Below are positions 55,206 through 64,000 of a stretch of DNA of 64,000 bases, piece by piece; position 1 is the first letter of the stretch, and every line of letters begins with the position of its first letter. A program made the position numbers and the translations under genes. Origin of the DNA: Teleogryllus oceanicus (Eukaryota; Arthropoda; Insecta; Orthoptera; Gryllidae). The notes beneath the pieces are model-generated. The model worked only from the letters and a program-made list of their open reading frames with translations. It was not told where the DNA came from and did no database searches. The stretch covers positions 255,864,410 through 255,928,409 of the forward strand of contig CAXIVR010000001.1 of NCBI GenBank assembly GCA_964035755.1, in the 5' to 3' direction.

Positions 55206-58200
55206 AAAAATTTGTATTTAAAAACAACTGACCACTTAGTCCCAGTCTTCCTCTGTGAATTTATGACAATTACAGAATTAATTTCTATACTTTATTATTT
55301 TATATAAAAATAATTTTCAAATAACATGAATGTTCTGCTTCACATTATCTTTGTCTCACAAGGCACTTAAGCGAGAGTATTTTTCCAAGAAAGTTCTTAA
55401 GCTTTTAAATTACAAAAGCATTTTATTAACTTCCCTATTTTCATGCTTTCAAATTGACTTTCTAACCAAGCCAATTTAAATCAAAAATACATTATATTTT
55501 AGGCAAACATTTTTACACATCTTAGCAACTTAAAATATTGCTGAAAATTAGTTTTTAGTTCTTGGCCCCATTATTTGTTACAATAAATCCTGACAACAAA
55601 AAACAATAATATTGAAACAGTCTTCAGTACTATAGGTATTATGCTGTAATGCTACGAGAAAGCATTGCTTCAGCAATGAAAGCAAAAATATAAAATGTTC
55701 AGTCTGTTTGCTGTTTCATAATATGGTATCATTAATTCATTAATGCATCAATATTTACAGTGATTTCAAATTCAAAAAGTAATTTTTCGAAGGAAAAATA
55801 TTCTTATTAAAAATTTTTGCTTTTCCACCTTTTTTTGAGCAAAAACTGAACATTTGTACACATGTATACAGAAAACGTAATAATGCATTCAGTCTAAAGA
55901 CACAATGTCTTGGGAAAGTACAAATTGTGCTGCTGGAACATATATTCCAAGTCTGATCTTCACTTCATGTATATAGATTTTTCAGAAAATAGTAGTACAA
56001 AAGGTCTCATGTCTAATATTTAAAAAAAAATTTTATAATTTTTTTTTTTTAATTTTTTAAGATTTTAATAAATAAAAGTAAAAATGGAATGTTAACATTG
56101 GACAATCGATGATCAATGGATTATAAAATTCTAATAATGGACCATTCCTTTGGGAAAGAAGCGAGCAGTTATGTATCAAAATCAGTGTATCAATGTCTTC
56201 TTCCTCAGCCCTTACCGATAGGAGGAAAAATCTAAATTCAAACAAATAATATAATGGAGTACACTGGTGAAATGACTCCTCTTAGTGCTTGTGCTATTAT
56301 TTTCAGTTCTTTGCGTAATTTAGAAAAAGGCACTCACATGGACATTTTACACAGTGTGCCAGATAAATAATCAGACCAATTTATTCAATATTTTTCAAGT
56401 TCAGGGCGTTGATAAATGTACTAGCAGGTATGTACAAGAAAGTGTGTTCAGTACAAGAAACATGGGGGTATTTTATATTTTTTAGTTGTATGATGAAAAC
56501 TAGATGGATAACAAGAACAAAGTTAAAGGAAGAGAGGATTCAATTGTTCCAAAATGGAGCAAAGAGATGAAACAAAATTGGATTGCAAACTAAGAATTGG
56601 CACCATGGATAAAATTAATCTACAAAGCAAGACATTCCATGAAATGGCCTCTCATAAGCCAAAAGTTGCAATCTCAAACATCCAGGTAACCGATCTTGTT
56701 TAATAAAGCTGCTACAATAATTATCTGAAAATTGTTTCAAAGGGCACTATAGTGAACTTTTAATACTACCTAAAGGAGAAAATAAAGATTGTACATTTAT
56801 CTTCTCAAGAAAAGATTATTTCAAACTGTCAATGCTACAAGACAACACTCCAAGACAGAGTGCTTGCTAAGAGACAGCCTTTAAACTATTAGGTGACCTA
56901 CATAACTGGATGTCATTATTCTAAGATTTCTAATAATAGTAGGCAGGAGGCATTAGTGTGCATTAGTTTTCAAATGTCTCTTTAGTACTCCATGCCACAC
57001 CGTTGTGGCGTGAAGTTATATTTTATCTTCGTTTACTGCACAATGCATTCGCTGTTGAATCAATGATTCATTCGCATTCTATCACTAGATTTGTGAAGTT
57101 GAAACGGAAGCAATGTAGTATTCATGACACCAAATATGAGGTAACCAGAGTACTGAACAATATACACCACCCGGAACTTCTGGCCTGACATTGAAAATGT
57201 TCATAACATTTGAACATGAGTTGAAGAGAGACAAGATTCTGAATTTGTGTAACTGAAATATAGTGCTCCAGTCTGTTCCTTGTTTTGATACAATGACTGC
57301 TGTCTTTTTACTTAATAGGCACATTGTGTAAATTTCACTAATTGTACCAGGGTAATGCAGAATGTATTCACTAACTAGTAACTATGTCGCACTTTATTTT
57401 GGAAGTACTAATCACAAAATGTTAGCATTATTAATTTTTAATATTGAATTTATTATCGCAGATTTTAAGCATAACACTTCTGAAGGAAATCAAACTATCA
57501 TATCAAACAAATCATTTCATCTATTAATGCTAAATTCACCAAAGAAATTAACTGGGATAAAACATAACTTCAGTATTGTGATTCATATGGTACCTAATCA
57601 ATGTACTTTCTGTAAACCATGGATTACAAAAATTACAAATATATTTGATAGTGAGTAGATAACATTATATACATAGACTAGTATGAAAAGATTCAGGTTG
57701 CTGAAGAGCTGTATTAAAACCTTGACACAAAAACAAAGAAGCAAGTATCATCTGAGTGAAATTGCTTCAGAATCAGTCTCTACACACAATAAATGGACAA
57801 AACTCTTTGTTATAAACATTACACATTGGTAATAGACATCTGAAAGACTAGGCTATGTAACAATTATTAGGCACAGGATTACTCACATTCTTTTAATATG
57901 ACTGTGGACCTTCATTCGTTTTAATGGCACACATTTCTTAAAAAGCACATACTAAAAAGAATACAAATAAAAATATTTATTTAGTCAGTCTGTAATGACT
58001 TTTTATATAAAACATGTAAAAATATCAACAAATATCAATCTTAGAATTGAGGCAACATGTTCTGGATTTTGTATGTCCAAATTTTATGAAGTTTGACCAT
58101 GAAACTGAATGAAGGGTAGATGTTAAATGTAACAAAGCTTGGAAGATGTACTTTTTTAAGGCAAAACAAAAATAAAATAAACTTCACAAGCAAGCTACAT

Positions 58201-59230
58201 TTCAAATGAACACTTCAATTAAATGACAAATGAAGTGTACTTTGAAAGTTAGTCTAAAAATCTTTAAATAAACAATAACAAATATATTATTTCTAAAAGT
58301 AGTTATAACTTCTTTTTTAAAGGAAATATAAACACATTACACAATAAGAGCTAGATTACAGCAGCAACTACCACAGTCTTAGCAAAAAAATCTCAATACT
58401 TTCTGTTCCATGACACCCAAACTACATTTCCTTTCCTTCATTTTTGTGCATTAAATGAAACATGCCATAACATTTCAAAAACCTTAATAGTTTTTGAAAT
58501 ACTACCATATATTTCGTGGAAAATAGTTCATAATAAGCACAATTCCATCATCATTACAAGCAAAATATTTTGAAGGACATAACTCAATAGAAAACAACAA
58601 AGAAAAATAAAAGGCCACATCTTGGCAGAGGCAGACACACACTTCGCTACGCATGTATAATTTGTCAACAAAGTCTGGTCTTAAGGGATAGTACTAGACA
58701 TTTCATACTACAATCTTGTGTACACTTAGACAGTGCTCTAAACATCTCTTTTTGTCTTTCACAATTTCTATTAACCTCACACTATTCATTGATATTCTTG
58801 TACTGTACCCTAATCGCCTCAGTTGAAAAAAGGACTTATGAAATTTACGATTTTACTAATAATGCTTTAAAAGGCAATAATTTCAAAAAATAAGGTGTGC
58901 TTGCAGCATAGATTCCCCGAAAGTAAACTTCTACCCCAGTCCTTACGGTCAGTATTGCCTAATGTTCTGCAGTTATAGTCGCCTTCTTTTTATCACATGA
59001 CGTTTCAGGGGAATGTGAGAGTACACAACCAAAGTGCTCCTTTTTCACGCACCTCTAGTGTTCATCATAATAAACAAGTTTCATTCGCCAGGAGGATTCG
59101 TAGAAGACTCAGAGAGGACACGCAGAACTCTTAACTAACATACGGACTAAATTGACATATAATGCCAAGTAATGTCAGATGATGTAAATGTGAAATTACA
59201 GTAATAACTGTAAAATGAAGAAAATAAAAA
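55206..59230. other. AT-rich region, nothing recognised
   Basis: A long stretch without transposon termini or recognisable exons. A plus-strand open segment at 57003-57188 (HNAFAVESMIHSHSITRFVK) ends near a GAG|GTAACC donor-like site but has no clear acceptor or family. Confidence 0.4.
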
Positions 59231-59240
59231 GCAACAATAA

Positions 59241-59243
59241 TAA

Positions 59244-59280
<37 letters not shown>

Positions 59281-59365
59281 GAAGAAGAAGAAGAAGAAGA
59301 AGAAGAGAAGAAGAAGATGAAAAAAAACAAAGAAGAAAAGGAAGAAGAAAAAGAAGAAGAAAAAT
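59241..59365. repeat. AAT run and polypurine (GAA) tract
   Basis: AAT repeats to 59268, then an almost uninterrupted purine tract of A and G to 59365, mostly GAA/GAAGA, with single pyrimidine breaks. Lys/Glu and Phe/Ser frames across it are artefacts. Confidence 0.95.
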
Positions 59366-62300
59366 GCGTTAATAAAAACAGATTTCTTCCAAATTGATTC
59401 AAAGCACTTGAATGAAATTCCTATGTCATCTCTCATGCAAACTGTTTTTAAACTCTTAGTGCTTTTGAAAGTGCGTTGTCCTAAGTAGACATTCAGAATT
59501 ACAAATTCATTTTCAAATATTTTATGCAAAATTATTTGTGAAATTTAGCATGTAAAATCATGACATATCTAAGATTCATGGCCTGCATCTTCAACTTAAT
59601 TTTAATTTACAATCAAGTAAACAAAACAAACATGTTTTTAAAAATTATTACTTTTTCCGAATTTTTTAAACATTTTAAATTTAAAAATAATCTGTTGAAT
59701 GAAAATTAAAACTGTGGTCTAAATATAATTTTAAAGTGGGCAACATAGAAATGATAATACTATCACTGTATTTATACACTATACATGTGTAAGAATGTTT
59801 CCTCACAGTATGACATAGGATACAATGCAGGTAAATATTCGTATCTGGGGAAGGTCAGTTGTTCTAATTCATGACACTTCATCATCTCCCATAGCAATAA
59901 TTTCCTATGGGATTTTGCAGAGTTCATGGAACAGAAAGTTGATTAGGATTGTTATAACATATAGAACATAAAAACCAACTGCACAGAAATAAGGATAACA
60001 AAACAAAATATATTAAAGCTATTACACGAATCGCTACATGGGATACTTTGTGAAGTAAAGCTCTCAAAAAACAATGAATTTGCTTTCTCTCCCTCTCACA
60101 GTAGTATCACAAAAATGCAAATTTACACAGATGTGTGTAATTCCTGGACTTCAAAACTTGCATAACAACACCAATTATCAAAAGGTAGAAGTCTGATTTA
60201 AAACAGCAAAATCATGTTTAAATTCACCACAATTTCTAAGGTAAACTGAAATTGCTTTTTTATGCTTGTTTTCTATTCAAAATACTTACTTTTGTGTTCC
60301 ATAACATTTTATAACAACAATTCAAATATGGTCTATAATCACTATTGTAATTCACATCTAATGATCAATTCAGTATCACAACCTTATATGCTTTTGGAAA
60401 TTTGGAAAGGTTCAGTGTGCTTCAAGTGAAGCACATCAGAAGAAAAGCAGAATGCAAACCAATTAAAGCCAGAACTATTTACAGAAATTGTTTTGCTTAC
60501 TGAGCGAGTCTGCAAAATCCAAACAAATTTGAATTTCCTTGTCATTTGACTACAATAACAGATGTTCATGGTCATGTGTGAGTATCAGTTGGATGAGCAA
60601 AAGATGCTTAGCTGAAGCAAACAAACTCTGAATATACTCATAGAGTGGCAGTTATTAAAACACTTCACACTGGACAATCACTGACAGAGAATCAAATTTT
60701 CAGGTATTCGAGATCAACTGTCTACATTTCAAAAAGGTTCACAGCACTGGAGCAGTCACAATGCATGTGAGGAAAATTTAATGTTAAGAGAAGTTTGCAA
60801 GTCCCAGGCTTGGTGCAAACACCTCAATTCTGAGGACCAAGAAAATATTAGTCAGGGCATAGGTGACAGTCTTCACGCACGCAAGGCTAAAATGTCCTAC
60901 ATTGCTTCAGAGGACCTATGATTAAAGTTAAACATAATGAAAGTGTGGAAATTCTGAGGTTGTGAGAAGAAAGAGTGGTCCTTGCAATCTAAATTTCTTG
61001 CAATGGTAGTCCAAGGCTTTATATGCCAGGCCATATATTTATATTCAACAAAATAATTTTGTCATTACATTAATTCCAGGCAATTAAGGCCAGGAAGCAT
61101 GTACCAAAAAAATGAAATTATTGACTTTCATTTTAAAATTTTGGTTTTTTAAATTTTTTTAAAAATCAAACAAGGTTTTTCCATCTTTACTGAAAGTTGT
61201 GTCCAAGAACATGACATATTAAACTAACACACCCCTACTACTTTTGTCAAGCGCTTTAATGAGCTCACTCTTTTTCTCACTACAATATGTGCTCACTTAC
61301 TACCCAATATTAATAAATACAGCATGAAGCTGATGTATTATGTACTGTGCTCAGAGAACCCAGGACAGAACTAGTCACTCCATGCAGCTGTTGTAGTCAC
61401 AGATTGCAACATCGGTTATGAGTCAAATACGTGACCTAAGTGGGCCTGAACTGAAGAAGTCTCACAGGCAGTATGATATTTCTCACAACCTTTATTGAAA
61501 CTGGAGGAAATACAAAAGTCTTTCCCAACTTCACATTACATTATTTTTATAAATACGAACAAGATAGTCACAAGACAACCCAATTAGCACCAAAATGAAG
61601 TTTCCAGCTTGTGTCTATCTTTGACACAAGTGTTCAGAAAGTGATGCCACATCATCAGATTTCTTTAAAAATGGGGTAACAATCACAAAGAAAAGAGTAC
61701 ATGCAGTAGTAGTGAAGTCATGATAGTTCCAGTGCATGGAAGGCAACACATTATTCAAAAGGATGGTGAAGTGGCTTACACAAGCTACTTGGTGCAAAAT
61801 TTGCTGATGGACAATATTAGCATTTTCTGGTTGAAGGAGTTAAAAGATCAAAAAAGTCTGAAATTTAATCCCCTGGACCACTGGATGGCTACTATATTGC
61901 TTAAAGAAACACCAGTAAGTCCAGTCACACCAAAGTGACATCCCTGTTGACTCCTCATTGCAGCATTCTGTGAATTGGACAGAGCAAATATGAAGAGCAT
62001 GCGGACTCTTCTACAGAAGAAGAGAGGCTGTAATGACTACTAAGCTGTATAGGATATTTTTATTCTACATTGATCACTTACATGCAATTAAAAAAACCTT
62101 TTTCATAATATTCACATTTTGTTTCAATAAATCCATGTGTACGGAAATTGTAAATTTTGTTCGGATTTTGCTGATTCACTATGTTAATACAAATTAGTTG
62201 CAATTTTTGTAATTGAAACACTCAAAAATGGAAAAAATATTGACACAACTGAAGCAATTCCAACCATGCAAAGAAAAAGAATGCCAAGAGAGAGAGAGAG

Positions 62301-62775
62301 AGAGAAATTTACAACTCCACATTATTGTCAGGCTTTTAGTTCTAGAGTAGCAAAAATATCTACGTGTTACATTAATTATAACACTCACTATCAATAATAC
62401 TAGAATTGTACTTGGTAATTTGTGTATAGATAAGCACTTCTGTATTTTTAAATTAACTCAGCTCTTCTTTCATAGTACAGCATACTACAATGTTATTTAA
62501 AATGCTATTTTCCATCAATAAACAGAAGAAGTTGTTCCGTTCACCTTCAATTCCATTCCCCGTACTACAAACTCCCACTAGTGTCTGGAATGTCTACATA
62601 CAAAAGAATCAGTTCAGAAAAGAAAAAGAAACAAAGCCATGCTAAAAATATGTCTTCCGGGTAACTTTCATGCACACAGGTTCTTTCCGTGTCACACTTG
62701 GAGTGCCAAACGAACTAATACTGTTCTTTAAAAGCTGCATGCGAATTTCCTTTATGTGAGAGTGTTGAGGAGACA
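59366..62775. other. AT-rich flank, possible 3' UTR of the Idh3b-like gene
   Basis: Downstream, on the minus strand, of the isocitrate dehydrogenase stop codon. A TTTATT at 62059-62064 (AATAAA on the minus strand) is one possible poly(A) signal, about 700 bases past the stop; others exist. A GA run lies at 62288-62305. The plus-strand frame 61720-61938 has no recognisable content. Confidence 0.4.
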
Positions 62776-62861
62776 TTACCAGTTAGATGTTCGTGTTTTC
62801 TGTTGAAGATGCTTGATTATGTTCTGAACAACATCAATACTTGTTGCTTGCCCTCCTAAAT
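62776..62861 (-). CDS. Idh3b: NAD-isocitrate dehydrogenase subunit, last coding exon
   Basis: After an AATTTCAG acceptor the exon starts with two bases that would complete an Asp codon and reads LGGQATSIDVVQNIIKHLQQ KTRTSNW, then TAA at 62776-62778. The C-terminus of mitochondrial NAD-isocitrate dehydrogenase subunits has the pattern '(R)T.D.GG..TT.DF...VI.HLQ..'; the HLQ-K ending resembles beta more than alpha or gamma. The enzyme oxidises isocitrate in the TCA cycle, and beta is a regulatory/structural subunit. Upstream exons lie beyond 64 kb. GGTAATG over the stop codon is also donor-like. Identification rests on 28 residues. Confidence 0.6.
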
Positions 62862-63425
62862 CTGAAATTAAAACACAAAAATCAATTTTAGAAAGAACAA
62901 GTCAATTGTAATTCTTGAGAAAAATATCACTGGAATTAAATTCCGTAACATTCAGTTGGCAATAAATAGGATTACATTACTGTGTTGCATGGCCTCATCT
63001 CAGCACAATGAAAATGTGTTCTTGTAATAAGAGTTAATTAGTAGTCAAATCTAATTTGGAAAGAAATGCTTAATTTCATTTTCATAATGCTGGAAGTATT
63101 CTCTTGTAAATTATACTTTCAAGTAGTTTATTTGTTGGAAACAACAGGACAAATGAGCAGCACACCAGAGCATTAACTAACAAAACATTACATTATGAAG
63201 TATTCTAGATCTATTTTATTACCATTATTATCATTGTCATGGTCATCATTATCATTAACAACAATAGCAAATATATAAAGGCCTTCCCCACTCCCTTCTT
63301 CAAACTCTGTTTGAAGAGCTACACAAGGAGGATTACAGGATGTGAAGTGGAAAAGTGTGCATTTTTTTTTTTTTACAATAACCTTTGCTACTACTGACAC
63401 CAGATAGGAATCAGTGCAGCCACAG
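62862..63425. other. Intron of the Idh3b-like gene
   Basis: By the direction of the last exon, sequence to the right of 62861 should be its final intron and extends past the window edge at 64000. AT-rich; nothing else is recognised before the mariner fragment. Confidence 0.5.
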
Positions 63426-63834
63426 TTGCAGTGTTATTCGCTTTCTTTAAGCAGAAGGGAATATTGCATCAAAATTTCTCTGAAGTACAAGTTGAGTACA
63501 TTTGTGTACACTTCAAAGCAAATGAAAAGGAAAACTAACTTCTGGAAGTTGTCATTCATGACAACGCCAGCCCTCACATTGCAGCTGCAACAAAAACAAT
63601 TCTGGAACACTTTAAAAGTGGCTTGCTTGATCACCCTGTGTATAGTCACATGATTTTCATCTCTTCCTTGAATCAATGAATTGGCTAGGAGGACAAAGCA
63701 TCCAGACAGATGAGGAGCTTTATTGCAACATACCACCTGCATCACTGATGGCAATGTTCTTCAAAGAGGAGATTGAAAAGCCCATCCACAGATACAAAAA
63801 TAGTCTGAACTTTCATGACCATGAAGAAAAGTAA
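63426..63834 (+). pseudogene. mariner transposase C-terminal fragment
   Basis: Plus-strand readings in shifting frames give VIHDNASPHIAAATKTILEH near 63553-63612, with the second catalytic Asp in HDNA, then SGLLDHPVYS (normally HPPYSPDLAPSD, with the third Asp). After a frame change come WLGGQSFQTDEELLQ near 63680-63725 and an end at HEEK-stop (63834), like the DYVEK end of mariner proteins. The element is antisense to, and inside the intron of, the isocitrate dehydrogenase gene. Ends not found; dead copy. Confidence 0.75.
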
Positions 63835-64000
63835 CCATGTGTGTACCTAACTTTTGGTAATAAATTCATTTTGTCCTTACTCTCTTAGTTCTTTTTCATA
63901 GCCCATCAAAGATAAACAAGGTGGCCCTTGTAGTCGCCTAATCCCAAATGGATGCTTTTTTTCTCTCGCTGTCCCTTTGCAATTTGCCTTTTCTTTGTCA

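Noticed and set aside
59131..59529. Phe/Ser/Tyr-rich membrane protein on the minus strand
   Set aside because: Translation of the AAT and GAA repeats; hydrophobicity is an artefact.

Overview
The window looks like a stretch of a large, repeat-rich arthropod genome, probably an insect. The clues are spliced genes with GT-AG introns, tRNA-derived SINEs, AT-rich intergenic DNA with many microsatellites, and a transposon mix typical of arthropods (piggyBac, hAT, pogo, mariner, Crypton-like, PIF/Harbinger-like, Ty3/gypsy, copia and non-LTR elements). I cannot name the species. Only two host genes can be supported, both on the minus strand. One is a six-exon gene for mitochondrial ribosomal protein L46 (17638-23849). 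The other is the last coding exon of an NAD-isocitrate dehydrogenase subunit, most like beta (62776-62861), whose other exons lie beyond the window.

Layout. 1-6.3 kb: a foldback element, a piggyBac element with intact TTAA-flanked ends that carries a SINE and a hairpin, and a non-autonomous hAT. 6.3-12.5 kb: microsatellites, CpG-rich DNA, another SINE and a gag-like coiled-coil remnant, with no host coding sequence I can defend. 12.6-16.7 kb: a decayed non-LTR element broken up by a SINE and a hAT remnant, then a third kind of SINE. 17.6-23.9 kb: mRpL46, with a 1.6 kb foldback element in its last intron and a LINE reverse transcriptase in its 2.5 kb intron. 24-26.4 kb: a promoter-proximal region and a widely spaced direct repeat. 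26.8-33.3 kb: a four-level nest in which a LINE tail sits in a Harbinger-like element, inside a gypsy element, inside an unnamed repetitive gene family. 33.4-35.6 kb: tandem and hairpin repeats. 36.4-39.1 kb: a copia remnant that stops abruptly at a GC-rich ankyrin-like fragment. 39.5-43.5 kb: a Crypton-like tyrosine recombinase gene with two small introns, directly followed by a pogo element with matching ends. 44-62.7 kb: about 18 kb of AT-rich DNA with few recognisable genes, holding one degenerate hAT, simple repeats and a few possible minus-strand exons. 62.8-64 kb: the isocitrate dehydrogenase exon and a mariner fragment.

The host genes appear unrelated apart from both acting in mitochondria (the mitoribosome and the TCA cycle). 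Most of the information in the window is transposon stratigraphy: several insertions have readable target-site duplications, so their order can be worked out. None of the transposases seen is intact.
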